DNA of 64,000 nt, taken from assembly GCA_036785705.1 (NCBI GenBank), contig JAWUZG010000001.1:8308001-8372000 (forward strand). The letters are read 5' to 3'. The notes beneath the pieces are model-generated. The model saw nothing but the letters and a program-made list of their open reading frames with translations, had not been told where the DNA came from and did not search any database. Source of the DNA: Acanthornis magna. Lineage: Eukaryota; Chordata; Aves; Passeriformes; Acanthizidae. The translations under genes and the position numbers were made by a program. Numbering within the stretch: the stretch's first letter is position 1; every line of letters begins with the position of its first letter. Shown piece after piece: positions 1 to 12,245 of the stretch.

Positions 1-455
1 TTGTGATGAGAGATGAGCAACGCATATTGGGTGTACTACTGATTTTGAGAACAATCATTCTATTTTTGGACTGTTGTGGCCAACTGTGGCACAATACCTC
101 CTAGGGAAGGCTATTACAGAACTACCCATTATTTCAGCTATACTTAAAATTCTACCAGCATTTGCATGATAAATCTATTTCTAAAGGCTACAGCGAGGCG
201 GTAAATGTTCATTCGGCAACAATGACAGCTGCGATTAGCCATTTAAAAAATATAGAAATAGAAGGAGACGTTAACAAAAACAGGCTCGGATTCTGGCACT
301 TGTATACAGGAATTCAGAAGGTGGACAAGCACTGCAGGGATGGGACATGTCACTGGTGTGAGATTGTACAGAACACAGAGCAATAGCTCTGTCTACCCTG
401 TTCTGCAAGAAAGCTACCGTGTGGTCTTCAAGACCCAAAACCTTTGATTATCCAA

Positions 456-649
456 TTTTTCTGAGCCATTAGAAGTCCCAGATGGAGTGCCATGAGTGAT
501 CATTGAGGACCAAGTAGGAGGTTTGAATGACTAAAAGTGCCAGGAAGAGCATTTTCTCTGAGCCAGTAAACGTTCCAGATGGAGTGCCATGAGTGAGCAT
601 TGAGGACCAGGTAGGATGTTTGAATAACTGAAAATGCCAGGAAGAGCCT
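456..649. repeat. 97-bp tandem duplication, two diverged copies
   Basis: Two head-to-tail copies of about 97 bp share phrases such as CTGAGCCA, CCAGATGGAGTGCCATGAGTG, CATTGAGGACCA, TTTGAAT and TGCCAGGAAGAGC. The landmark CTGAGCCA starts at 461 and again at 558, giving the period. Copies differ at perhaps a tenth of positions, so the duplication is not recent. No coding meaning is visible. Confidence 0.85.
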
Positions 650-3600
650 AATTTCTGTGAGGCTGAAACACAATTGCCATCACCCTTCCTCTGTTTACAC
701 TCTTTTGTTGGTTTTTTTCAAGACTTTGCTTGGCACAGGTGACCCAGTATCAACTGGTGTCAGAGAACACCTGTGTCTGTTCTTCACATGGGAAGAGTGC
801 AGTTGGCATTACAACTTTGCCAAAGCCTCACTTGTGTGATGAACTCATTACCTGGGAATTTTCCAGCAAATGAGTGCTGCATTCGGGCAGAAAAACTGGA
901 GGAGGTTACGTGGTTGAGTATAGCTGCCCTTGCTCATGGGTGATACCTGCTTCTGCATATATAAGGTTTGATGCAACTCACTGGTTTTGCCATGCAGTTC
1001 ATGTTCTTAGGCCAGACTGTCTGTGGGATGGAGAAGGACAATTCTCATCTCTCTGGAGAGGACAGAGTAGGTTCAGGCCTTGGTAGGCTTGCAGTGTGAT
1101 AGTCAAGATTGTGCCAACAGTGTGAGGGACTAGCCCATCCCCAGAAACATTGTCAGATCTTTCTTGGCATGATCCTCATAATGCAGCAGGCACCACTTAA
1201 GGCTGAAACACTCCAGTCTGTAGTCTTTGCATTGGGACAGCCAGTCCTCCCCATGCTCCTTTTGCCAGCAGGCTCCAGCTCACAGACACGACTCAACTAT
1301 TTATCTTCAGGCCATCCCCACCTGATAGTTTCCTGAGAGCCCTCTGACTGGACTGTACACATTTGCCAGCAGATGTAGAGGAGGGCTTGTTCCAGGCACC
1401 CAGCCCAGAGCATGCAGGAGAAAGTTCTTTCTCACTCCTGCTGGACACCAGGCAGGATTAGGACATTGGTGGGTCTGGGTTTTGGTCTCATGTTTGGGAG
1501 AGGAGTTATAATATGAGTACCTTTAGGTAACTTTAAAGGGGGCAGCTCTGGGGCTGTAGTCACATGGAGGCGAGGACAAGCAGGCCTCTGAGAAATGGGT
1601 CTTTTGCATGAGCTGGACTTAGCAGCTTACCAGTTTTTAGTTCAAAGGAAGAGCAAGTTGTTCAGACTGCCCAGAAAGAAATGTACCTGCTCAGCTACTG
1701 CCTGTGTGAGTCTGACCCATCTCTGGTCAGGACAGTCAGTTAGGAATGACAGCCTTGTCCCTTGCTTTCTTCACAGAGTCATCAGGCAGAGTGTCTCGGT
1801 GTGATGGGTTTTCCTGTGTCCCACTACCTCTCCAGCAGACGTCCAGGCTGCAGAGGGCACACCAACCGTGTAACATCCCAGATCTTCTGGCTCCAGTAGA
1901 CCTGTACGATGCCACCAGGCCATAACAAAGAGGGTAGATGAGCAAGAAGCACAGCTGCAGCAGGACCGTGTAGGGTGGAGGTCTGGTGCAGCTGTGAGCC
2001 CCTAAGGTAGAAGAACCTGGTGGGGCATGAGGAGTTCCTGGCACTTCTCACTCCTGATATGAGAGTTTGACTGCCAGTTTCCTGGAAAACTCCATGATCA
2101 CCTGTCAAGTGGAGACACCCAGCGTCCTACTCCACTTGCAAGCAGAGCAAACGTTTACAGTGACCCGTCTGCTGGCTCACTTTTGAGCCCCTGTATTCTC
2201 AAGTCTTGGAAGTCCACTCAAATACTGGGTTGATGAGCGATGCAGCTTTGGAGGGGCAACCTGCAAACTCATTGATACCAGTAGTGTAATGTCCATAGCC
2301 TTTGTATGGCTCAGTATGTTTTGTTTTTTTTAAATGTTGTTGTTGCTGGCTTTGACTTTGGCATTTGGAGATGCCGTCACAGACTAGTAGCACTAATTAA
2401 AATTGGATAAATTCTGATCTAATGAGGAAGTGGACAGACTGATGGGCCATTATAATAGGGCAAAAAATACTAGAAATCTTCATATTTTTAGTGCATTTCT
2501 ACTGACATATGATGGTATTGTAGATACTTTTTTATCAGATTGCCCTTAAGATCATGGAATATTTTAGTTTATTTTTCTCTGTCATCTACCAGAAGGATAA
2601 AGCCCTAAGAGTGCTCCTTGGTGAATGTAATTTTTCTGAGCTTCAGGCCTCATTCACTAAGGATGGCCAGTTTCTCAGTCTTGTGTGGCAAGACTGTGCC
2701 TGATCTCATCTGGTCCTAGTGAACAAGGGTGGCCTGTATGAAAATATGTATGGGACAATTCAACTGCTGGGCTCTGAGTGTGCTGGCTGCAACAAGAACA
2801 GCTGCCCCATTTTGAAATGTCTTCTGTTTTTTGCTTACTAGTATCCCATTGTGGTAGGTAATCCACAGAGTTAAATGTTGGTTGGCTTTCAGGTCTGCTC
2901 CTTGCCAGTGGCTCTTCTATATAAGGTTAATACTGTTGCCTTGCACTTGTCAAACCGGAAAACAAATGTGTTAAGAATTAAAGCTTATTTTGCACTGTAC
3001 AGTATGTGACTGTTCTCTGTACTCAGTGTCCTTTGAGACGATTCTGGACTTTATGACTGCCTCAGCCATCCTATGGAGTTTAATTGCCACTTCTCCCAGG
3101 GTTGGGGGGCATTTTTGGGATGAATTCTTAGTTTCTGACTGAGGGAATTGGGGAATTTACCATGGTCTGACGGGACCTGACCCTGCAGCAAAGCTGCTGT
3201 ACAAAGGAAAGAATGAGTGTTGGAAAATGCATGACTGGTATTTTCTGGGCAAACCTGTGGAACTTGGCAGGCACCTGGGACATTTGCTGCTGTTCTTTAT
3301 GTTGAGTACTGAGTAACTCTGTAGTTCCCCACAACCCTTGTGATGGATCAAGCTTCCCTAAATTGTGGCTACAAACAAGAATTTTCCTACATGAAAAATG
3401 TGTTTTGGATGACTTCAGGGAAGTTTGACATTGTCTAACCCTTAACAAAGCTACTGTCCATTTTCATGGCAGAGGGAGAAGAATCTGTTGTCTCCAGGCC
3501 TTCTCCAGTCAGTGATACTCTGTATCTGGTTTTATCAGAAAGATAAATGTGAAAAAACCCCTAAACAGGAGGAGAACATTTAAAAAAAAACAGAACAGGA

Positions 3601-6600
3601 GTTTGAAAGAATTGGAAAATCAGGTGAGGCTGAAGTTGCAAAATCAAGCTGATGCAACTTGCTGGCATAGGAGAATATTGGTGGTGCACAGGAATCTTTG
3701 CATATCACCCGTGCTTGCAGTTGCTGTGTTACTAGGGCTGTGGCCAGGGTTGCTGCTGGGCTGGAGTATCTCATCCTCAGACAGCCCCAGCAGGATTTTT
3801 AGGGGCTCCCCATTGCCTTTGCACATATTTGCATCAATACCATCTCACTGGCAATGCCATTCAGAAGCTAGTGACTGTTTGAAACTCCTGGGCACTGTGG
3901 TCACTGGAAGGGATCATACATGCTGCTTGTGGCACTAGAGAATGGGTAGAGAGCTTTGCCAGTGGGAGTTTCTGTTCTTTGGCAGGAACAGGATACCAGC
4001 ATGTCCCACGAAGTGCATGCCAGAGCTCTGATCATGTGTGAGGACCTGGTATTATCTGTGGTGTTCGTACATCACCATGGAGATTTCTGAAGCCTGAGCA
4101 GGTGGTGGGTTTATATTCCTTGTCATCCTAATGATCATGTATTTCTTCCTGTAGTGTTGAAGGGGAAAAAGATATCACATTTGAACTCTACATCTCTTGG
4201 CTTTGCACATCTTCAGTGGGGAATTACAATCAGTACAGCAATGGCCTTGCCAGCCTGACAGATCTGCTGACAGTGTAAGAGTTAAGAAGCCCTTAAAATA
4301 AACCCAGTGTCTGCTACTGCGGCGCTGATGATTGTACTTTTCCATTTGCCTGGCCCTCCATGGAGCCTTTAGCTCCCTCCTGCTTTTACTGAACCTTGCA
4401 AGTGTTCACCTGTCATAGCAGGGTAGTGCAGCAAGATCAGTGCGAAGGCAGGAGGCCACTGACAAACTGAGCCCTTCTGAGTGCATAATGTGATTACCTG
4501 TGAAACAGGCCAGAAGGTAAGAGAGCTGGGAGGAGCACGCTGGAGTCCCTGGGGATTTGGAAAGTCTTCCCTCTTTGCTGGAGTACTGAGGCACCAAACA
4601 CAAGGTCAGTAATTTGGACACAGGTGGGCAGTGGTAACTCACAGCTCTCCCCTGAGGTCCTCAGGATGTTGCACCTACCAGTGCAGTGCAGGTCCAGGCA
4701 GTTTGCTCCTGGTGTTTTATTGGACTCTTTAATATTTCAGTTTTAATAAGGCTGGTAGAAATTTTAGAGAATTAGGCAGGTAGTAGGTTTTGTTACCTTT
4801 TCTGTGTCAGATATCTTAAGGCAAAGTGAGAGTTGAGAGTCACAAGTCTTTAAGTTTTGAGAATAATGAGGTGCATAGGGCCTAAAGGGAGCCTAAGAGC
4901 TTCAGCTGGGATGGGGAAGGTGTCAGCTTAATGTTCTCAAGGTGTTCACTTAGACCCAATTCTTCCAGTTTCCAGTTTAATGGCATAAACATTACTTTAT
5001 GTTAAATATTTAATACTTGTCTATAAGTTAAAGATGGGTAATGGCCAAGTCTTTTCTTCCTTTGAAAGAAGGAGGCTCTCTTTTCAGCTGGACTGAAGAT
5101 GGTACTTTGGTGGCACAGTAGGCAACATTAAAGCAAGCTAACAAATTAGACACCTATGGGGATGTCAGCAGTTATATATTCTGGATGTCAGCCAGAATAT
5201 ATACAAGCACAGAGACCTCTAGATGCTTTTTTGGTTTCCTGGTGGTAAGATGCCTGTGAGATGTCAGGAAGCTGTGCAGTCAAATGGGGTTTCCATGGCT
5301 TGTTCATATGGATTTATTAAACTGCCTGCTTGTAGCGAGTGGGTAGTAAGACATCTGTACTTGACAAAGGGAGTTTGAGGACAGACTGTTAAAAACTCTT
5401 GAATGTTTATATAGAGTCTTCCTTATGAATGTCTTCTTAAATGTAAGTGTCCAAATACTTGGCGTTTATCCTTTATTATTAAAAGGTACTTATAGAAAAC
5501 ATTGGTAGTGGGGCAACTCTGACATCTTCTTTTAGAATGGCTGTAGTATTAAAATAATAGTTTTTTTCAGAAGAAAAGGAAAAAAAATCTGGCCAAATCT
5601 GTACAAAATAATTACCATGAGAACAGAATAAAAAATCTTGGGCCTAAATACAGAGGTAGCTATATTTTACAGAGCTAATGACTGTTCTTTATGAGTAATT
5701 TTTCTAATCAAAATCTAGACTTAGTCCTGGACACTGGTACATGCAAACCAAAAACTTAACTTCTAGGTTAGAATTCCCACAATCCATTATGCTAAGTAAT
5801 ACAGTAATGTGCCTTTACTGTGTTTCCCTGTAAATGCCCTTTGGAAAGTACCTAAATATAGTTCAGATAATTTACTGCAACAGTTCTGTTAATTTTCTGA
5901 GTAAATATTCTGTGTCTGGAAATTTCCATACAAGGTAGCTTAGCTGCACCTACGAGAAATTAGTAGCAAGAAGTTCATATGTGTAGTTTGTAGAAGTTTA
6001 TGAACTATAACACAACTTTAATCAGGATCTCTAAATAAGAACGCTTCAAAGTGAGAAATATTTTCCCTTCTTTAAGATGCCCCAACTAAACCCACCTTAG
6101 GCAGCCTCACGGCACAGCATGAAATGGGATCTGCCTCAGGTACTGAGTTATATTTGCTTTTAAAACACGTCCATAAAGAGCACTATAGAAGATCGTTTGT
6201 GCTAAAAAGGAAAAGCTGTCCAAAGTTAAGGCTCTGTGGGAGATCTTTCCTAGGGCGCACTTAGACACAAAACTTCCATCTCTCTGCTCAGTGACCCTGA
6301 TGCTATCAGGTGCTGAGTGCCTTCACGTTCCTTTGCTGTCAGTAGGAAAGGACCTGCACACCTCAAGATCAGGCCCTTGGCCTTCAGTATTTGCACACTC
6401 ATGCTGGCACTGTGGGCAATGGGATGGATGTTTAATGCTGGCACCAAAAGACTGACACTGCAGGTGTCCTGGAAATACTCGGGGTATTTCCTCCTCAGAA
6501 GCTGAAGGAGCATTTGCTTTGCTTACAGGGTAAGAAAAGCTTTAAAGCTTCTCTGGTATTTCCTTTTGAGATTTCATGCTAATATTTATGGCTTTCTGCT

Positions 6601-6776
6601 TCTTTCTGTGCTTAACATTTTCTAGCTTGCAGCTGTTACTGATGCTAGTTATCTCTTGGAGACTGGAGACACCTCCCCCATCTCTTCTTCTCTCAAAAAG
6701 ACTTCAGAGCCTTCAGTCACTCCCAGCGTTGTGACCCCCAGGCTCCCTTCAGTGCTCCATTCCCCCAGACCCTGCT
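650..6776. other. no recognisable gene; non-coding single-copy sequence
   Basis: I see only short ORFs with no recognisable domain and no convincing exon chain. The longest are a 129-residue frame at 3549-3938 on the plus strand and overlapping minus-strand frames between 1736 and 2108. The latter include a hydrophobic run but match nothing I know. No LTR or CR1 end is recognisable here. Confidence 0.4.
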
Positions 6777-7294
6777 GGTCCCAGCTTGGCTGCCCTGGCC
6801 ATCAGACCCTGCAGGTTCCAGCTTTGCTGCCCTGGCCATCAGACCCTGCAGTCCCAGCCTGGCTGCCCTGGCCATCAGACCCTGCAGGTTCCAGCTTTGC
6901 TGCCCTGGCCATCAGACCCTGCAGTCCCAGCCTGGCTGCCCTGGCCATCAGACCCTGCAGGTCCCAGCCTGGCTGCCCTGGCCATCAGACCCTGCAGGTT
7001 CCAGCCTGGCTGCCCTGGCCATCAGACCCTGCAGTCCCAGCCTGGCTGCCCTGGCCATCAGACCCTGCAGGTCCCAGCCTGGCTGCCCTGGCCATCAGAC
7101 CCTGCAGGTTCCAGCTTGGCTGCCCTGGCCATCAGACCCTGCAGGTCCCAGCCTGGCTGCCCTGGCCATCAGACCCTGCAGGTCCCAGCCTGGCTGCCCT
7201 GGCCATCAGACCCTGCAGGTTCCAGCTTTGCTGCCCTGGCCATCAGACCCTGCTGGTCCCAGCCTGGCTGCCCTGGCCATCAGACCCTGCAGGT
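6777..7294. repeat. GC-rich minisatellite, 14 units of 36-37 bp
   Basis: The core TGCCCTGGCCATCAGACCCTG occurs 14 times, starting at 6791, 6828, 6864, 6901, 6937, 6974, 7011, 7047, 7084, 7121, 7158, 7195, 7232 and 7269. Spacing is 37 bp except for three steps of 36 bp. Linkers vary between GCAGGTTCCAGC, GCAGGTCCCAGC and GCAGTCCCAGC; the last is one base shorter and explains the 36-bp units. Linker types are interspersed, as expected from unequal exchange. The unit has no stop codon in any plus-strand frame, so long ORFs across the array are an artefact. Confidence 0.97.
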
Positions 7295-9099
7295 CTCTTC
7301 CTCTGTGGGCACAGCCTCCACAGCTTGCCCAGGGTACCAGTGCCCAAAAACAGGGCTAGAGGTGTTATCACTGTGTAGCCAATATTCTCTGCACTGATGT
7401 GCTGGAGATTTCTAATCTGTTTTCCTCTTCTGGATGATCAGTAAGTGTGGCAATTCCTATTACTAATTCAGTGACTTTAAACAAATCCTAGGCAACTACT
7501 GAGGCTTTTCTCAAGGGAGAGTATACTGAAAAAGATAAATGGCATAGGTTTTTTTCCCCCTTTTAGTATTTTCTTTGCTGAGTATACCTGTGCCTTTATA
7601 TAATCATAGAGCCAGCACTAAATGTATTTTTGTTAAATTTTGAGGTTGTTGTTTTGTGTTAAACCCATCACAAATTGTGTTACTGGAAACATGATGTACA
7701 TCTGGACTGTAACTAACATGATTGTAGTTTTATTGGCTAAGTGTGGACCTCTATATGAAATGTTTTCATATGTCTTGAACTCAAACAAGAATGTTACTTG
7801 CATTGGTGCATGCATTTCATGGTCTTTCAGAATTAAATGGAAAAGACAGCCTTTCAGGAAGCCTTAATGCTTTTCCATATGGAGGCAGTGCCTTGTTGTG
7901 CACATGGTCTTTGATTTCTCTTCAGTTCTGAAATTTCTTACCTTATGGTCTGTGTTCCTTTATTCTTTTTCTTTTTTTTATAAAGAAGTGAAATTTAGCT
8001 TTTTGGAACTTGATGTATTTATAATGCTGGAGCTTTTCTTGTTTATGGAAGAAGTTGCAAATATAATTATTTTATAACAGCAGAACAGGTTGCTATATGA
8101 AATTGGAAAGATTTGCTGTTAGGCCTATTTCTGTCCATAGAATAATAATACAGAATTATAGATTTGTATAGTATAAGAAATACAGAACATGAAACAGAGT
8201 AATGCTATCAGAAATATGTTTTTATGTGCTGGGTGTGATTAGCTTTTCTGAGCTAGAAATTAAATTAGAATTAATAAACTTAAATGGAGTTTTCTGAACT
8301 GTTAGGTTAAATTGAAAAAGTAATCTCAGGTTTACTGAATGTTAATTTGACTGAGGTAACCTTTTCTCTCTGTCAGGGAATTTGATTTCCTTAACCTTGA
8401 AGAACTGTCTGGTATTCAGATGCTAGGACCCAAGGTAAAATCCAGTGGACTAAAATCCTTGGAGGCTGAAAACCCACCAACCCAGGCAGCAATCCAGCAA
8501 ATTTACTTTCCAGGACTGCATGACCTAATAAACATCTCCTTTCCTAACCTGAAAGCTTCCAAGTTCCTGTTATGAGGAGATAAGCACTTACCTCCTGCCT
8601 AGACTGTATTTGCAATTGGATTTAAGGAGGGAATAATTTATACCTCAGCTGGGTCCCTCAAGAGCCCCAGAAAGTCCAGAATTTAAATTACTGTTTCAGG
8701 GTGAATTCCTGTCCATCTTTCCATGCTCTCTAAACAGCATCCACAATGCTCAGTTCCTGTGACATGTGAGAGTGAAGACTACGTGTATGAAGGCTGATGC
8801 CATGATAAATTAGCATTTCTTTTAGTACATCCCTAAAAATAGCCCTTGATGGAATGATATTAGCCATGAAGGGATTCCCTCACTCTGTGTGCTGCTGTTT
8901 GTGGGGGAGCTTTCACCAGATGTGAAATGAGGACAGACAGTGTTGCCAGAGTCTGGATGAACATTTCAGATGTGGGTGGGTTTGAATTGTCCTGTTCAGA
9001 GAAGGGGCACTGTGGAATAGAGACCTTTTTGCCTTTTTCTTGTTATTCAGCAGTATCCCTTAGAGCCTCCGAAAAATCCGAACGTGAACAGGTAGTGGA
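7295..9099. other. no gene recognised; AT-rich sequence
   Basis: Nothing identifiable as a gene. A small inverted repeat (ATATGAAA, 3-base loop, TTTCATAT) lies near 7755-7773. A 58-base segment at 8377-8434 looks like an exon by its borders only and is treated as a finding, not a call. Confidence 0.4.
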
Positions 9100-9455
9100 C
9101 TCAAATTCTGTATTCCCTGTAACTCCCAACCAATGTACCACACCATGATCACAGGAGTGATCATGTGATAAAGCTTCAAGAAGAGCTCTATGCCAAACTC
9201 CTCATCCTTTTTCTTGTTGCTAGTATTGTCATTGATGAATCCCGGTGTACAGCACACCACAATCCCCTCATAATTCATCCGAATTTTGGTTTTTCCTAGT
9301 ATTTCATCTCCTCTGCTGTGAGTGTTCAATTGTTGGCCTGTCTGTGGGCATTGAACCAGTTCCTGAAGTGATGGAAATAGTCCACAGTCTCAGCAATTTG
9401 ATACCAGGAGTTGTGTGTCATCTGCAGTGCCCATATTAATAAGAGATATCCCATC
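9100..9455 (-). pseudogene. possible fragment of a decayed coding sequence, family unknown
   Basis: Read on the minus strand, two adjacent stretches look like ordinary protein but sit in different frames. The first (about 9450-9340) opens with WALQMTHNSWYQIAETVDY and ends at an in-frame TGA. The second (about 9329-9100) continues with KIRMNYEGIVVCCTPGF and later LYHMITPVIMVWYIGWEL, which resembles a membrane segment. Amino-acid composition is protein-like, with balanced charges and several tryptophans. No intron-like borders are visible between the two parts, so a processed pseudogene is possible. I do not recognise the family, and chance reading frames cannot be excluded. Confidence 0.25.
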
Positions 9456-12126
9456 TATAAATTGGCAACATAAAGCCTTTTAATTTGTATTTAACATAAG
9501 AATTGTTGTCAGATACATCTCTTCTACAAAAGATAGAGAAGAATTTTTTTTCATCAGAATGCTTCCAAATGTTCTTAATAGAACTTAGTAACTTCAGCTT
9601 TAAGTCTGGTGGCACATGTATGTAAAGTTGACAAAACCAGCTGGGAACCAGACCCTGATTGTTACTTCAGAAGAAAATTAGAAAGGTTTGATCCAGCTGA
9701 GCAATGTTCTCAAAGTGCTGAGTCCCCTTATCTTGCAGGAACTTTAATGAAGTTGAAAGCACTGAATTAACTAGATTGACCTGGCATGAACTAATCAAGA
9801 CAGCCCATCAGCCATTTCGCAGAGTAAAGCTGAGAAATGTTTGAGTGTTCAGATATCATTGTATAAGATAGTGCTCCAATTCTCAACGGGAAAGTTATGT
9901 ATCTGGAGTAGTACATGATGATTTCTTGCTTGATGGATGAGTAAACTGCAGGGTGATGAAATAACTGGTGAAAAAGGCTTTAAATCAACTTGCTTTTAGA
10001 AAACTTTTTTATGAGCAACATACATTATTTAGCTAATTGCTACTTTAGTCTTTTTTATGGATACTAATTATGGTAGTTTGAAGAGTGCATTGGAAAGAAA
10101 TATATATCCTGTTCATCATTGCCATGTGCATTCTAGCATAAGAAAATGGAGACAAATACACCATTTTAGGTCAGAAGCTACTGCGAGAATCCTGCAGCTG
10201 CTGAAGTTCTGAGAAAATGATGATCTGTACTCACCGAGTCAATGAGAGCTGACTCATGCTTATGTAGCAAATAGCTGCTGCATTTAAAGGTACAATCAGC
10301 CCTATAATAGAAATGGGAATTAAATATGCCCACACCTTCAGTCACATCAGTAAAAATTTGCCATTGTATCTCAAATCCACTTTTACCAACCTTCTGCAGG
10401 TACTTGGAAAGAAACTATGTTATAGTGGGGTTGAATTGGTCCAGACGGGATAGGAGGAGGGCTAGGACATCTTCAGCTCTTCTGCAGTAGATCTTGGGAC
10501 TTGGAACTCCATCCCAGAAGAGGTCCCAAAGCCATCTGAATTTGGGAACTGGATACACATTTTTAATATACTGCTGTATGTGTTTTACAATACATATGCA
10601 TCCTAATGTACAGCCCAGAGGAATAGAAAAACCGTGGCTTTTTTCTCTTGTGGAAGTCATATTGCTTTAAAATTTTGTTTGTCATTTATGTACCTGCTTC
10701 ATCACTGAAAATATAGGTTAGCATTTGGATGGTACAAGCTTTTCCTTTAGGTGTAAACACGGGCATATGCAAAAGCCTGTGCAGACTCTGTCAGAGTGTC
10801 TCAGTTTCACACCTGCTCCCTCCATATTCCTGCAGCTCTGGTGTTGCTCGGTTTACGCAGCAGCTCTTGCAGCATTATTTGTGTCTCTGGGTCTAGCCAG
10901 GACCTCCCTCCAGGTGACCAACCTGCCAGGTGCATGCAGAGCACGTGGCCAGATGTGCTTGGAGCATAAAGATTGCTAATGGTCCCAAGACACCCATGGG
11001 TTAACAGACAGGAGCTCCTCTTTGTGGCTGCTCCGTTGCAGCTGCATAGGCATAGCCAGGGACTTTGAGAGGAAATGCTTGGGTTTTGGATTGGTTCCCT
11101 GAATTTTCCATCAGTTCCTAAGGAGTTAGAACTGTACCTACAAAAGGTAAAGCTATTTGCCTCTTTGGAATATTTGCTGAACCACATAACAGAATAATCT
11201 CAGACATATTTCTGTTGAACTGTGGTTTTTATGGGCAAAGAGATTATAAATTCTTATTAAAAGAGGAATCATGTAAAAATGGAGATTACATCAGAGATAG
11301 TATGTCCAAAATTCTGCATGCTTGACAGTGATAAATGAGACCATTTAACATATCATAAGTTCAGTGAAGCAATATTTCAAGAGAATGCTTACAACTACTA
11401 AGTTTTATAAATTAATGAAGGCACATGGAAACCAGACTGCAAAACTCAATAAAAAAAGAATGTATTTTTAAAGGCAGGAGGATATAGGGTGAAGTTTATA
11501 TATTCAGCCCATGTATTCTCCCATGAGTAAGGTATATTCCTGAGTGAGCAGGAAAATCTTCAGGTTATGGTCACCTCCATAATTTGTTTGAATTTATTCA
11601 TCATAAAATATGTCATGAGGAGATGCATGGCACCCATTGCTTCTACTGTTGGCAGGACTAGAAAGGAGGCTGCATTTTACATACTGAGGAATGCCACTTC
11701 AGAGACTAATATAGAATCTAATGCCTTTTCACACACTAGAAAAGAGAGCAGAAACTACTCTGTTCATGTGAGGTACTGTTTCCTCACATGCTTTCTGGTT
11801 TTGTTGTTAGAGAGCCTCTGGCAGAAATCATGCTAGCTATAAAAAATTGGTGACAGAGGCTTAGCTCTTTGCATCACAAGCAGCAGAAGTTCTTGACATT
11901 TCTTGTCATCTGCACCAGACATGCCTTCACCAGGTATTAAAAATTAACCTAATCCTGCAGCTGAGTCTCCAGGGAGTTTGTATGCCTTTGGGAGTTCTGC
12001 AGTGGCAGAGGAAAAAGAAAAAAAACAGGGAAAAACAAGAAGAATAAAAAAGCAATAAGCCTTGACTGAGAAATAAGTTTCTTTTCCTCTAAGACTATTG
12101 GAAACTTCTCAGTTTGCTTTATAGAA
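9456..12126. other. no gene recognised
   Basis: No exon chain or repeat family could be identified. Minus-strand frames of 81 residues (10415-10660) and 126 residues (10807-11187) are open but match nothing I know and lack a convincing initiation or splice context. Confidence 0.4.
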
Positions 12127-12245
12127 GCATAGAATTATTTAGGTTGGATAGGACCTGTGAGTCCAACCATAAACTCTGCACTGCCAAGTTCACTGCTAAA
12201 ACGTGTCCCTTAGTGCCACATCTACATGACTTTTAAATAGCAGGA
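12127..12245 (-). mobile_element. CR1 LINE 3'-end fragment
   Basis: The segment CATAGAATTATTTAGGTTGG followed by AGGACCTGTGAGTCCAACC is the reverse complement of the conserved CR1 3' end. The following bases about a stepwise TGCCAAG...CACATCTACATG tract continue the CR1 match. It is short and diverged, so this is an old insertion. CR1 copies are usually cut off at the 5' end like this one. Confidence 0.8.

Noticed and set aside
6777..7294. CRISPR-like array
   Set aside because: Units are contiguous and near-identical without unique spacers, and the window is vertebrate DNA.
6656..7397. 240- and 203-residue plus-strand frames rich in a CPGHQTLQ or LPWPSDPA repeat
   Set aside because: They are translations of the minisatellite, whose unit has no stop in any plus-strand frame; two overlapping frames cannot both be genes.
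7633..7867. Overlapping open frames on both strands
   Set aside because: Mutually antisense, short, without splice borders or motifs.
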